Shown in pieces: positions 46,232 to 55,177 of a DNA stretch of 64,000 bases. The notes beneath the pieces were generated by a model, which saw nothing but the letters and a program-made list of their open reading frames with translations, did not search any database and was not told the origin of the DNA. Source of the stretch: Brevundimonas sp. NIBR11 (GTDB lineage Bacteria > Pseudomonadota > Alphaproteobacteria > Caulobacterales > Caulobacteraceae); the NCBI RefSeq assembly GCF_027912535.1, contig NZ_CP115465.1, positions 1,592,001 to 1,656,000 of the forward strand, read 5' to 3'. Position 1 is the first letter of the stretch. Each line of letters starts with the position of its first letter. Position numbers and translations under genes: made by a program.

Positions 46232-46903
46232 TCAGTTCCCCGCCAGCTCCGGCTGGCGGGCCTCGGCCTCACGGAACGGCGCGAGCTGGTCGGCCAGAGC
46301 GCGCTGGAAGGCGGGCCGCGTCTCGCAGCGGGCCAGATAGGCGGCCAGCTTCGGATAGTCGGCGACGATCGTCGTGTGGCGGAGGTCGCGCAGCACATGG
46401 GTCATCAGGATGTCGGCGGCGCTGAAGGCCCCGTTGGCGAAGAAGTCGGCATCGCCCAGCGCCGTCTGCAGATCCGCCAGGCGTTTGCGCAGCATCGTTT
46501 CAACCTGGGGGCGGCGCTCCTTCGCCCAGGCCTCGCCGGCGTGGAACAAGTCGATGCCGGCCAGCTGGGCGACAAGGGGCTCCACGCTGTTCATGGCCGC
46601 GAACAGCCAGGTCATCACCATGGCCCGGCCGGCCGGATCGGCGGGCATCAGAGCGTCGGATGACTGGGCGATATAGAGGACGATGGCGCCGCTCTCGAAC
46701 ATCTGGACCGTGTCGTCGCGATAGACGGGCACCTGGCCGAAGGGCTGGAGCGCGCGGTACTCGGGCGTGGCCTGGTCTTCGAAGCCGATCAGGTGGTCGC
46801 CATAGGGGATGCCCGCCTCCTCCAGCGCCCAGCGGACGCGGATGTCGCGCACGGACCCCTGGGCGAAGGGCGGAACCCATTGAAAGGCGGTGACACGGTT
46901 CAT
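46232..46903 (-). CDS. Glutathione S-transferase family protein
   Basis: The 223-residue protein has a thioredoxin-like N-terminal domain (residues 1-85) with the cis-proline segment GQVPVYRDDTVQMFESGAIVLYIA and a helical C-terminal domain with FSAADILMTHVLRDL. It should conjugate or bind glutathione. The divergent MarR-type gene and a palindromic operator between them suggest substrate-controlled expression. ATG 46903 gives the usual family start. Confidence 0.88.
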   Translation of the reverse strand: MNRVTAFQWVPPFAQGSVRDIRVRWALEEAGIPYGDHLIGFEDQATPEYRALQPFGQVPVYRDDTVQMFESGAIVLYIAQSSDALMPADPAGRAMVMTWLFAAMNSVEPLVAQLAGIDLFHAGEAWAKERRPQVETMLRKRLADLQTALGDADFFANGAFSAADILMTHVLRDLRHTTIVADYPKLAAYLARCETRPAFQRALADQLAPFREAEARQPELAGN

Positions 46904-46937
46904 GGCTTCTCTCCGGCCGTCGTCATTGACGAGATAG

Positions 46938-46949
46938 GTTGATATCAAC
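46938..46949. promoter_or_regulatory. Palindromic operator GTTGATATCAAC
   Basis: A perfect 12-base palindrome sits in the 58-base gap between the divergent GST and MarR genes, 12 bases before the MarR ATG. MarR-family proteins often bind such sites and repress both directions. It is the best operator candidate in the window. Confidence 0.72.
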
Positions 46950-46961
46950 ATACTGGCGGCG

Positions 46962-47405
46962 ATGACACAAGCGATGCCAGAGACGTTCGCCACCACCCTG
47001 CACATCCGGGACCACTGTTTGTGCCTGCACGCCCAGCGCGCGGCGCGGGCCCTGTCGCGGCGCTTCGACGAGGCGATGCGGCCGGTGGGGATCACCTCGG
47101 GCCAGTTCTCGCTGCTGAACGGCCTGAACCGGCCCGAGCCCCCGACCATCGGGGCGGTGGCGACCCTCCTGGCCATGGATCGGTCGACGGTGACGGCGAA
47201 CCTGAAGCCGCTGGAGCGGATGGGGGCGGTCGTCATGGCCGTGGACGCGCAGGACCGGCGAGGGCGGCGGGTCGGACTGACCGATCTGGGGCGCGGATTG
47301 CTGGCCGAGGCGACGCCGATCTGGCGCGCGGTGCATGGGGAGATCGAGGCGGGGCTGGACGGCCAGGGCGATGCGCTGAGGGGCGGGCTGAAGCGGCTGA
47401 GCTGA
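46962..47405 (+). CDS. MarR-family transcriptional regulator
   Basis: The 147-residue protein has the MarR winged helix: GITSGQFSLLNGLNRPEPPTIGAVATLLAMDRSTVTANLKPLERMG, then the wing with DAQDRRGRRVGLTDLGRGLL. N-terminal helix contains HCLCLHAQRAARALSRR with two cysteines close together, which might sense oxidants or electrophiles. It likely controls the divergent GST gene through GTTGATATCAAC. Confidence 0.88.
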   Translation: MTQAMPETFATTLHIRDHCLCLHAQRAARALSRRFDEAMRPVGITSGQFSLLNGLNRPEPPTIGAVATLLAMDRSTVTANLKPLERMGAVVMAVDAQDRRGRRVGLTDLGRGLLAEATPIWRAVHGEIEAGLDGQGDALRGGLKRLS

Positions 47406-47427
47406 GGCGATCCGGACTCCGAAAATT

Positions 47428-47472
47428 GAGTCCGCCGAGTCCGGGGAGTCCGGGGAATCCGGTGAGTCCGCT
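47428..47472. repeat. Five tandem 9-base units GAGTCCNNN
   Basis: The units are GAGTCCGCC, GAGTCCGGG, GAGTCCGGG, GAATCCGGT and GAGTCCGCT. A GGACTC at 47414 pairs with the first unit. The same GAGTCC word builds the hairpin at 20020-20058. Confidence 0.85.
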
Positions 47473-47557
47473 CATGCCGATCCTTTCTACGCGAAGGGGA
47501 CCAGTATGAGGGTGTTTTCAGACGTGATGGACAAAACGGCTCTCCGCAGATCCGGCC

Positions 47558-47624
47558 GTTGAAATCGTTGGCTGATTTCGGGCATCCGTTGATGGCCATC
47601 GCTGATCCCTCTCCCGGCGGGAGA
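47558..47624. repeat. Dispersed repeat copy 2 (hairpin plus CTCTCCCGGCGGGAGA)
   Basis: This aligns with 37167-37237. The hairpin at 47561-47579 has arms GAAATC and GATTTC around GTTGGCT. The common right part is CATCCGTTGATGG to CTCTCCCGGCGGGAGA. Confidence 0.75.
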
Positions 47625-47811
47625 GGGCTTGAGGCTCGCAGAGCGGAGCGGTGCGCCAGCCGAAAGGGTTGAGGGGTTGCTGTCGAAGTCGGCGCTAGCC
47701 GTGGCAGTGCGACGGCTTACGCCGATGGATAGATCAGCCCCTCACCCTTTCGCACAAGGACGACGGCTGCGCCGCCGTGTGCTCAAGCCCTCTCCCGCCG
47801 GGAGAGGGATC
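47604..47811. repeat. 208-base element with perfect 30-base inverted ends
   Basis: Positions 47604-47633 and 47782-47811 are exact reverse complements, each with CCTCTCCCGGCGGGAGAGG inside. The interior is also partly palindromic: CGAAAGGGTTGAGGGG near 47660 pairs with CCCCTCACCCTTTCG near 47740. No open frame or transposase lies inside. It looks like a non-autonomous mobile or palindromic repeat element. Its right end supplies the last codons and stop of the phosphatase gene. Confidence 0.8.
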
Positions 47812-48154
47812 GGAGGTGCGGCCCCATCTTCTTCTCTAGCAGAGCCACCAGTTCCGGCTGCATGAAGCCGTCGTCGTCGGGCCCCCGGTCGAGCCGGAGG
47901 CTGACGAAGTTGAGGCAGACGACGCGGGCGGACTTCAGGCTCTTTCGGAACCGCTTCTGGAGCCGCGTGCGGTGGGCGCGTTCCATGACGAAGATCACGT
48001 CGGCCCATTCGACGAGTTCGGAGGTGGCGGGTTCGTCCGCATCGGGCGCCAGCCCGGCCGACGCCGTCTCCACCCCCGGCCAGGCGGCGAACACCTGCTC
48101 GGCCGTCGGCGAGCGGAGGCGGTTGCGGGAGCAGAGGAAGAGGAGGTTGGTCAG
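47783..48154 (-). CDS. Low-molecular-weight protein tyrosine phosphatase-like protein, apparent CTG start
   Basis: The active-site loop appears as LLFLCSRNRLRSPTAEQVF, the CxxNxxRS form of the small phosphatase fold, followed by SAGLAPDADEPATSELVEWADVIFVME. No ATG, GTG or TTG lies between the preceding in-frame TGA and the active site; CTG 48154 fits the family N-terminus (LTNLLFLCS) and overlaps the stop of the upstream gene as CTGA. The product is then 123 residues. Its last ten residues (LRSLSRRERA) and stop come from the inverted-repeat element. Confidence 0.75.
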   Translation of the reverse strand: MTNLLFLCSRNRLRSPTAEQVFAAWPGVETASAGLAPDADEPATSELVEWADVIFVMERAHRTRLQKRFRKSLKSARVVCLNFVSLRLDRGPDDDGFMQPELVALLEKKMGPHLRSLSRRERA

Positions 48155-48584
48155 GGAGCGGCGCTCGCAGCGTTCACCATTCTGCGCGCGTTTTCGACGA
48201 CGTCAGTGACCGCGAGCAATATTTCCTCGACCGTCTCTTGCGACATCACATGGGGCGCGGCGACGACCGATTGAAGGAAATCGGCTCGCTCGGCGTCGGT
48301 CATCTTCCACCAGCCCATATTGTCAGCGTCGTACGCGATCGCACGCGCGATCGAGTACCTTGTCGCGCCATCGTCGGCATACGGTTGCAGTTCGGAGTCT
48401 GGAGCCAGTTCGGCAGTAAGATGGGCTGCAAGCGAGGCCATCCAAGGATTGAACAGAGCGATCGACTCGTAATCGCCGGCGAATTTCGCACGTTTCAGAA
48501 CGGCGAGCAGAAGCCAACGCGCCCTGCCGGAAAACCGGACGGCTCCGTCATCTTCGACTTCGATCCCTTCCGGCAGATTTTCCA

Positions 48585-48585
<1 letters not shown>
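48151..48585 (-). CDS. Unknown protein, coupled to pccB and the phosphatase gene
   Basis: The 144-residue acidic protein starts MENLPEGIEVEDDGAVRF and is mainly helical (RARWLLLAVLKRAKFAGDYESIALFN; ADFLQSVVAAPHVMSQETVEEILLAV). No signal peptide, no motif I recognise. The ATG 48585 shares a base with the pccB stop (TGATG), and its own stop overlaps the phosphatase start, so the three genes are translated together. By eye the GC content is a little lower than that of pccB. Confidence 0.65.
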
Positions 48586-50117
<1,532 letters not shown>

Positions 50118-50183
50118 GGGGGCAGTCTCCGTGTCGCTCTGGATTAGGAGCGGCTGTCGCAGGTGGCAAGCGTGAGGCACAGC

Positions 50184-50337
50184 CTTCTCCCCGCCCCCTC
50201 GGGGGAGGGTGGTCGCGGAGCGACCGGGTGGGGGCGGCAAGGCGACATGGCGACGAAGCCAGTGGAGCCTTGCCTGGCCCTCCCCACCCGGCTTCGCTGC
50301 ACTCAGCGACCCTCCCCCGCAGGGGGAGGGAGAGGTC
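50184..50337. repeat. Imperfect palindrome of about 150 bases between recO and pccB
   Basis: The left arm (about 50184-50243) and right arm (about 50267-50337) are near reverse complements: CCCTCGGGGGAGGGT... with GACCGGGTGGGG on the left, CCCCACCCGG... with CCCTCCCCCGCAGGGGGAGGG on the right, meeting in GGCAAGGC/GCCTTGCC. No gene inside. It resembles abundant GC-rich intergenic palindromes of this bacterial group. Confidence 0.75.
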
Positions 50338-50347
50338 TTGTACGACC

Positions 50348-51079
50348 CTACAAACGCCCCGCCTCGCGCAGCTTGTCGACCAGCCAGACGCGGGCGGGCG
50401 GGATCGGCTTGTTCTGTGGGTGGAAGACGAACTGCTCGAGAAAGTGGCCGGTGAGGTCGAGGCCGGCGCCGACGTCGCCGTCCCGCAAACCCGCCTGGGC
50501 GCCCAGCAGGAAGGGCGGGAGCTTCAGGAGCTTGTCGGCATAGGGTTGGCCGGCCTCGCGGCTGACGGCGCGGCCGGTGCGGGGGCTGACCCAGACGAGG
50601 TCGTCCATCGTGCCGGTGGCGGCACACGACGACAGGTCGAGGCCGAAGCCGAGGTCTTCGAGCAGGCCCGCCTCGAAGCGGACGAAGATGGCGGGCCAGA
50701 CGGACGGAACCTGGAAGGCGGCCATCAGGGCCTCGAACGCCAGAAAGGCGCCGGGATGGGGCTCGCGTTCGGGAAGCGCGCCCTGCGCCACGGCGGCGGC
50801 GGCGGCGAGGCCGGTCAGGGCCAGGGGGTCGTCGAACAGGGCGCTGGGCCCCTCCCCGACCGGCTCCAGACGGGCCGAGCCGAGGTGGTCGGAGGTCCGC
50901 GCGCGGTAGTCGGCGATGACCCGGGCGCCCGGCTGCAGGAAGGGCTTCATGCGGCGCGAGGCTCCCCCCGCGATGAAGGCGGCGTGGCGGCCGTGGGTCT
51001 CGGTCAGAAGGTCGGCGACGACCCCGGTATCGCCATGGGCCCGCGCCGACAGGAGGAAGGCCTCTTCGTGGAACTCCAT
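50348..51079 (-). CDS. recO: DNA repair protein RecO
   Basis: RecO anneals single strands and loads RecA with RecR and RecF. The 243-residue protein has an N-terminal OB fold ([25 protein letters not shown] start [16 protein letters not shown]) and a helical C-terminal part with the RecO pattern [13 protein letters not shown]. Its ATG overlaps the stop of the upstream NTF2-like gene as TGATG. In many alphaproteobacteria recO follows era; here the two are about 5.4 kb apart. Confidence 0.9.
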   Translation of the reverse strand: MEFHEEAFLLSARAHGDTGVVADLLTETHGRHAAFIAGGASRRMKPFLQPGARVIADYRARTSDHLGSARLEPVGEGPSALFDDPLALTGLAAAAAVAQGALPEREPHPGAFLAFEALMAAFQVPSVWPAIFVRFEAGLLEDLGFGLDLSSCAATGTMDDLVWVSPRTGRAVSREAGQPYADKLLKLPPFLLGAQAGLRDGDVGAGLDLTGHFLEQFVFHPQNKPIPPARVWLVDKLREAGRL

Positions 51080-51612
51080 CAGGGGGTCGGCGGGCGAGAG
51101 ACGGCTTCGGCGTCTCGTCTGACCATCTCAGCCACGGCACGCTCCTCAGCCTCTTCAAACGTCTTGATGATGCGGGCGATGGGCGAGGCCAGATCGTTCG
51201 GGACGGCGAGGCTGAGCACGTACTGCTCGATCTTCCAGCCGTCGTCGGTCAGCCGCATGACGCCCGAGCCGCGCGTGCGGCCGTAGCTTTCGTTGGTCAG
51301 TTCCTCCTCGAACCAGGCGATGCAGCGGCACTCGATCGGGGCGATGATGATGACGCGTTCGGTGGCCGGGTAGGACCATCCCTGGCCGCGATTGAAGAAG
51401 GGTTCGACATAGCCGCGCAGCTCGGCCAACGACCAATGCTCGTTGGCGTCCGTGCCGACGAAGCGGGCGTCCGGCGCATAGAGGGCGAAATAGGCCTCCG
51501 CGTCGGCGGCCTTGGAGGCGGCGTCCAGCTGATCGAGCACCGCGGCGACCTGCGCCTCAGCAGGGCCCGGGGCGGTCTGGAGCGCCAGCGCCATCATCAT
51601 TGCTGCGAACAT
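51079..51612 (-). CDS. NTF2-like (DUF4440/SnoaL-type) protein
   Basis: The 177-residue protein has an NTF2-like fold pattern: [45 protein letters not shown], then strands around [39 protein letters not shown]. The first 20 residues are hydrophobic ([20 protein letters not shown]), probably a signal peptide. Function unknown; the fold serves as enzyme or ligand holder. It is coupled to recO by a TGATG overlap. Confidence 0.78.
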   Translation of the reverse strand: MFAAMMMALALQTAPGPAEAQVAAVLDQLDAASKAADAEAYFALYAPDARFVGTDANEHWSLAELRGYVEPFFNRGQGWSYPATERVIIIAPIECRCIAWFEEELTNESYGRTRGSGVMRLTDDGWKIEQYVLSLAVPNDLASPIARIIKTFEEAEERAVAEMVRRDAEAVSRPPTP

Positions 51613-51627
51613 CGCGCCCTCCCAAGG

Positions 51628-51758
51628 CCGTCATCCTCGGGCTTGACCCGAGGATCGGATTGTCCGCCGCAAGGGCGACGGGTTCGACGTCGGGTCCAGC
51701 CCTTCGACGTGAAGACCGTCACAACGTCCGATCCTCGGGTCAAGCCCGAGGATGACGG
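51628..51758. repeat. 131-base MITE-like element with perfect 32-base inverted ends
   Basis: Positions 51628-51659 and 51727-51758 are exact reverse complements. Each arm holds the inner palindrome CCTCGGGCTTGACCCGAGG. The word GTCATCCTCGGGCTTGACCC is a very common intergenic repeat in alphaproteobacteria. No frame and no transposase lie inside. Confidence 0.88.
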
Positions 51759-51768
51759 TGCGGGGGTG

Positions 51769-52380
51769 CTATTCGCCGCTTTCCGGAACAGGGTAAGTCT
51801 CAGGCTTCAGAACCTTGGCGAGAGCGATCAGGTTGCGGGCGGCGTTCCTGCCCACGCGGTCGGAATAGTCGTGGCCCTGATCGGTCTCGGTGTAGTCGGG
51901 GCCCGGTCCCGGGCCGAGGTGCCAGTAGGTCCAGCTCTGGGCCGGAATGGTGAAGCCCATGTCGATCAGACCCTGGCAGACGGTCGCCACGATGTTGTGG
52001 GCGCCGTCCTCGTTGCCGGTGATGACGACGCCGCCGACCTTGCCGAAGGCGACGGGGCGGCCTGCGTCGTCGGTCTCCTCGAACCACGCGTCCATGCGTT
52101 CGAGCGCGCGCAGGCAGACACTCGACATCTGACCCAGCCAGGTCGGGGTGGCGAAGACGACGATGTCGGCCGCCTTCAGCTTCTCGTCGACGGAGGGCCA
52201 GTCGTCGCCGTCGCCTTCGTCGGCGCTGACGCCGGGCTTCACGTTCAGATCGACGAGGCGGATAAGCTCGACCTCGGCGCCGCCCTTCTCGAGCTCGGCG
52301 ATGACGACCTTGGCCAGGGCCTCGGTCGAGGAGCTCTGGGGCGAGGGCTTGAGAGTGCAGTTCAGGACGACGGCGCGCAT
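51769..52380 (-). CDS. NADPH-dependent FMN reductase-like flavodoxin-fold protein
   Basis: The 203-residue protein starts MRAVVLNCTLKPSPQSSSTEALAK, the flavin phosphate loop of the family, and continues with DIVVFATPTWLGQMSSVCLRALERMDAWF and VVITGNEDGAHNIVATVCQGL, which contact FMN. It should reduce flavin or quinone-like substrates with NAD(P)H. It is divergent from the arsR-type gene and may be under the same control. Confidence 0.85.
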   Translation of the reverse strand: MRAVVLNCTLKPSPQSSSTEALAKVVIAELEKGGAEVELIRLVDLNVKPGVSADEGDGDDWPSVDEKLKAADIVVFATPTWLGQMSSVCLRALERMDAWFEETDDAGRPVAFGKVGGVVITGNEDGAHNIVATVCQGLIDMGFTIPAQSWTYWHLGPGPGPDYTETDQGHDYSDRVGRNAARNLIALAKVLKPETYPVPESGE

Positions 52381-52441
52381 AGTGATCTCCGGCTGTATCG
52401 GGAGAACGACCGGCGGTCGGCGGCGTTCCGCCGCCTTATTT

Positions 52442-52491
52442 AACCAATCGGTTGACAACTTGATCGGATCGGTTCATTTAACCGGTCAGTT
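52442..52491. promoter_or_regulatory. Promoter with paired AACC-N4-RGTT operator words
   Basis: TTGACA at 52452-52457 and CATTTA at 52475-52480, 17 bases apart, form a promoter reading toward arsR. AACCAATCGGTT at 52442-52453 and AACCGGTCAGTT at 52480-52491 are imperfect palindromes flanking or overlapping the -35 and -10 boxes, 38 bases apart. They fit autoregulation by the ArsR-type repressor and possible control of the divergent flavoprotein gene. I have no proof of the regulator. Confidence 0.6.
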
Positions 52492-52506
52492 ACAAACGAA
52501 AGCGCC

Positions 52507-52854
52507 ATGCAGACCGATCCTCTCTCCGCCAAGTTCGCCGCCTTGGCCGACCCGACACGTCGGGCCATCCTGGCGCGGCTGACCGAGGGCGAGGCGAGCG
52601 TGAACGAGTTGGCGGAACCGTTCGACATGAGTTTGCCGGCGGTCTCCAAGCATCTGAAGGTGCTGGAGAAGGCCGGTCTGATATCTCGCGGCAAGGAGGC
52701 CCAGTGGCGCCCTGCCCGACTGGAGCCGATGGGCCTGAAGGGCATGGCCGAGTGGCTGGAACACTACCGCCGCTACTGGGACCAGAGCTTCGACCGCCTG
52801 GAAGATTATCTGCGTAAGGTTCAGAAAGGAAACGACGATGGCAAACGAAATTGA
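52507..52854 (+). CDS. ArsR-family transcriptional repressor
   Basis: The 115-residue protein is a classical small ArsR: FAALADPTRRAILARLTEGEASVNELAEPFDMSLPAVSKHLKVLEKAGLISR. No CxC metal site is visible, so it probably senses something other than arsenite or zinc. It heads an operon with SRPBCC, VOC and DoxX-like genes and overlaps the next gene by 17 bases. ArsR plus SRPBCC pairs of this kind are frequent in bacteria. Confidence 0.88.
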   Translation: MQTDPLSAKFAALADPTRRAILARLTEGEASVNELAEPFDMSLPAVSKHLKVLEKAGLISRGKEAQWRPARLEPMGLKGMAEWLEHYRRYWDQSFDRLEDYLRKVQKGNDDGKRN

Positions 52855-53353
52855 GACCCACCCGAACGACAATCCCTGCGACACCGACGGAGCCGCCCAT
52901 GCTTTCGAGCTGCGGCTGGAGCGGATCATCGACGCGTCTCCGGAGAAGGTCTTCAAGGCCTACACGGACCCGCAGATCCTGGCCCAATGGTTCGCGCCCA
53001 AGCCCTGGACGATCGTCGATCCGGTGGTGGAGCCGCGTCCCGGCGGCCGCTTCAACTTCACCATGCACGGGCCGGACGGCGAGGTGTTTCCGAACTCGGG
53101 CGTCTTCCTGGACGTGATCCCGAACCGCCGGATCATCACCACCGACGCCTTCACGCCGGAGTGGAAGCCGGCCGGCCAGCCCTTCATGGTCGCCCAGGTC
53201 GACATGGAGCCGACGGCCGATGGCAAGACGAAATACACCGCCGTCGCCCGCCACTGGAACGAGGCTGCGATGAAGCAGCACGAGCAGATGGGCTTCCACG
53301 AGGGCTGGGGTCAGGTCTCCGACCAACTGGCCGAAATCGTGAAGACGTTCTGA
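52838..53353 (+). CDS. SRPBCC (AHSA1-like) domain protein 1
   Basis: The 171-residue protein has the SRPBCC start LRLERIIDASPEKVFKAYTDPQILAQWFAP and the AHSA1-type core GGRFNFTMHGPDGEVFPNSGVFLDVIPNRRI. This helix-grip fold binds hydrophobic ligands. It overlaps arsR and is followed after four bases by a second SRPBCC gene. The two are related but clearly diverged. Confidence 0.87.
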   Translation: MANEIETHPNDNPCDTDGAAHAFELRLERIIDASPEKVFKAYTDPQILAQWFAPKPWTIVDPVVEPRPGGRFNFTMHGPDGEVFPNSGVFLDVIPNRRIITTDAFTPEWKPAGQPFMVAQVDMEPTADGKTKYTAVARHWNEAAMKQHEQMGFHEGWGQVSDQLAEIVKTF

Positions 53354-53357
53354 TCCC

Positions 53358-53837
53358 ATGAGCACGCTCGTCGCCGAAGCCCCGGCTCGCCCGACCCTGA
53401 ACATGCAGCGCGTCTTCGATGCGCCGCGCGAGCTGGTCTGGCGGGCCTGGTCCAATCCGGAAATCATGGTCCTGTGGATGGGGCCGGTCGAATGGCCGGC
53501 GGTCAGCGCCACGGCGGATTTCCGGGTCGGCGGCGAATGGCGCATCTGCCTGCGCTCGCCGACCACGGGCGAGAACCTGTGGCAGGGCGGGACCTATCGC
53601 GAGATCGTCGCCCCCGAGCGGATCGTCTTCACCTTCAAATGGGACGAGAGCCACGAGGACGGGCCGCCGGTCGACACCCTGGTCAGCGTCCGCTTCGCCG
53701 AGACGGCCGACGGCAAGACCCGGATGGACTTCACCCACGAGGGCCTGAAGTCCGAACAGAGCCTGACCGGCCACAAGCACGGCTGGACCTCCACGGCCGA
53801 CCGGCTCGAGGCCTGGCTGGCCGCCAACCCCGACTGA
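53358..53837 (+). CDS. SRPBCC (AHSA1-like) domain protein 2
   Basis: The 159-residue protein has LNMQRVFDAPRELVWRAWSNPEIMVLWMGP, the family start, and GGEWRICLRSPTTGENLWQGGTYREIVAPERIVFTFKW. It resembles the upstream SRPBCC protein in layout, as if from an old tandem duplication. Ligand unknown. The next gene follows after 11 bases. Confidence 0.87.
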   Translation: MSTLVAEAPARPTLNMQRVFDAPRELVWRAWSNPEIMVLWMGPVEWPAVSATADFRVGGEWRICLRSPTTGENLWQGGTYREIVAPERIVFTFKWDESHEDGPPVDTLVSVRFAETADGKTRMDFTHEGLKSEQSLTGHKHGWTSTADRLEAWLAANPD

Positions 53838-53848
53838 AGGACACGCCG

Positions 53849-54271
53849 ATGAAGATCGTGACCAGCCTAAGCTTCCTCGGCAACTGCCGCGAAGCCTTCG
53901 ACTTCTACGCCGCCGTGCTGGGCGGACAGATCACCGCCGCCATGCCTTATGGCGAAGGCCCGCCCGAGATGCCGCATCCGCCTGAGATCAAGGACTGGCT
54001 GATGCACTGCTGGCTGCAGGTCGGTGATCAGGCGATCATGGGATCGGACATGCACCCGGCCTATGCGCCCGACATGACCAAGCCCAAGGACGGCTTCGAC
54101 GTCACCCTGCATTTCGATGACGTCGAGGAGGCCCGCCGCGTGTTCGACGGCCTGTCCGAGGGCGGCGAGGTCCGGATGCCGTTGGCCGAGACGCCCTGGT
54201 CGCGAGGCTTCGCCGGCTGGACCGACAAGTATGGCGTGCCGCGGATGCTCAACGTCGCGCCCGCCGCCTGA
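53849..54271 (+). CDS. VOC-superfamily protein 1 (PhnB/DUF899-like)
   Basis: The 140-residue protein has the VOC/PhnB pattern MKIVTSLSFLGNCREAFDFYAAVLGGQITAAMPYGEGPP and a repeated beta-alpha-beta module, with HFDDVEEARRVFDGLSEGGEVRMPLAETPWSRGFAGWTDKYGVPRMLN. Such proteins often bind metal and small ligands. It is a tandem copy of the next gene. Confidence 0.87.
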   Translation: MKIVTSLSFLGNCREAFDFYAAVLGGQITAAMPYGEGPPEMPHPPEIKDWLMHCWLQVGDQAIMGSDMHPAYAPDMTKPKDGFDVTLHFDDVEEARRVFDGLSEGGEVRMPLAETPWSRGFAGWTDKYGVPRMLNVAPAA

Positions 54272-54301
54272 TAGAACGCCGATAAACGAAGGAGAGAGAC
54301 G

Positions 54302-54769
54302 ATGCCGGACAAGTCCATGATAGTGACCAGCCTGAGCTTCAAAGGTCAGTGTCGCGAAGCCTTCGATTTCTACGCCCAGGTTCTGGGCGGTGAGATCACC
54401 GCCGCCTATCCATTCGGCGAGGGTCCGCCCGACATGCCGATCAAGCCCGAGTACAAGGACTGGCTGATGCACTGCTGGCTGCAGGTCGGCGACTATGCGC
54501 TGATGGGCGCGGACATCCCGCCCGAGTTCGGCCCGAACATCGACAAGCCCAAGAACGGCTTCGACGTCACCTTCCACTCCAAGGACATCGAGGAGTGCAG
54601 GCGAGTGTTCGCCGGCCTTTCCGAGGGCGGCCAGGTCCAGATGCCGTTCGGGGAGACCTTCTGGTCGCCCGGCTACGGCAACTTCAGCGACAGGTTCGGC
54701 ATCCCGTGGATGATCAATGCCGTGCCGTCCGCCGACTGGATGCCGGCCCATATGCGGGGGAATGGCTGA
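54302..54769 (+). CDS. VOC-superfamily protein 2 (tandem copy)
   Basis: The 155-residue protein is a close relative of the preceding one: MIVTSLSFKGQCREAFDFYAQVLGGEITAAYPFGEGPPDMP and DWLMHCWLQVGD occur in both. It has a longer C-terminal tail (SADWMPAHMRGNG). The pair probably arose by duplication. Its stop shares a base with the DoxX-like start (TGATG). Confidence 0.87.
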   Translation: MPDKSMIVTSLSFKGQCREAFDFYAQVLGGEITAAYPFGEGPPDMPIKPEYKDWLMHCWLQVGDYALMGADIPPEFGPNIDKPKNGFDVTFHSKDIEECRRVFAGLSEGGQVQMPFGETFWSPGYGNFSDRFGIPWMINAVPSADWMPAHMRGNG

Positions 54770-55155
54770 TGAAGGCGTCTCCCATGGTGTGGGTCGGGCG
54801 CGTCCTGACCGGCCTTTTCGCCCTGTTCATGCTGGGCGCCTCGATCTATCCGAAATTCTTCATGCCGGACGTTGTGGCGGCCAATATGACGACCAGCGGC
54901 TGGACGCCGGACAAGACGCTGTTGCTCGGCATCATCGAGCTGAGCTGTCTGGTCCTGTACCTGATCCCGCGCACGGCGCTGTTCGGGGCGGTGCTGATGA
55001 TGGCCTATCTGGGCGGGGCGCTGGCGACCAATCTCAGGGTCGACAACCCGCTGTTCAGCCACACCCTGTTCAGCGTCTATCTGGGCCTAGTCATGTGGGG
55101 CGGGCTGTGGCTGCGGGATGCGCGTGTCCGGGCCGTCTTCCCGATCCTGCGCTAG
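54769..55155 (+). CDS. DoxX-like four-helix membrane protein
   Basis: The 128-residue protein has four hydrophobic helices (WVGRVLTGLFALFMLGASIYPKFF; LLLGIIELSCLVLYLIPRTALFGAVLMMAYLGGALATN; LFSVYLGLVMWGGLWLRD), the DoxX-like layout, and ends the ArsR-headed operon. DoxX proteins are linked to quinone or sulphur redox chemistry and to membrane stress. The TGATG overlap shows coupling to the VOC gene. Confidence 0.82.
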   Translation: MKASPMVWVGRVLTGLFALFMLGASIYPKFFMPDVVAANMTTSGWTPDKTLLLGIIELSCLVLYLIPRTALFGAVLMMAYLGGALATNLRVDNPLFSHTLFSVYLGLVMWGGLWLRDARVRAVFPILR

Positions 55156-55177
55156 CATCGATCGAGAGCGCCGGCGG

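Larger units (their letters stand above)
47406..47782. other. Gene-free gap made of repeats
   Basis: The 377-base gap holds the GAGTCC 9-base tandem repeat (47428-47472), repeat copy 2 (47558-47624) and most of an inverted-repeat element (47604-47811). I see no supported gene. Confidence 0.6.

Noticed and set aside
43060..46398. Very long minus-strand frame opposite topA (over 1000 codons)
   Set aside because: It is the antisense shadow of a GC-rich gene: low complexity in Arg, Gly and Leu, no domain, and topA on the other strand is beyond doubt.
47428..47472. GAGTCC tandem units as a CRISPR array
   Set aside because: Units are 9 bases with 3 variable bases, far too short for repeats and spacers, and no cas gene is present.
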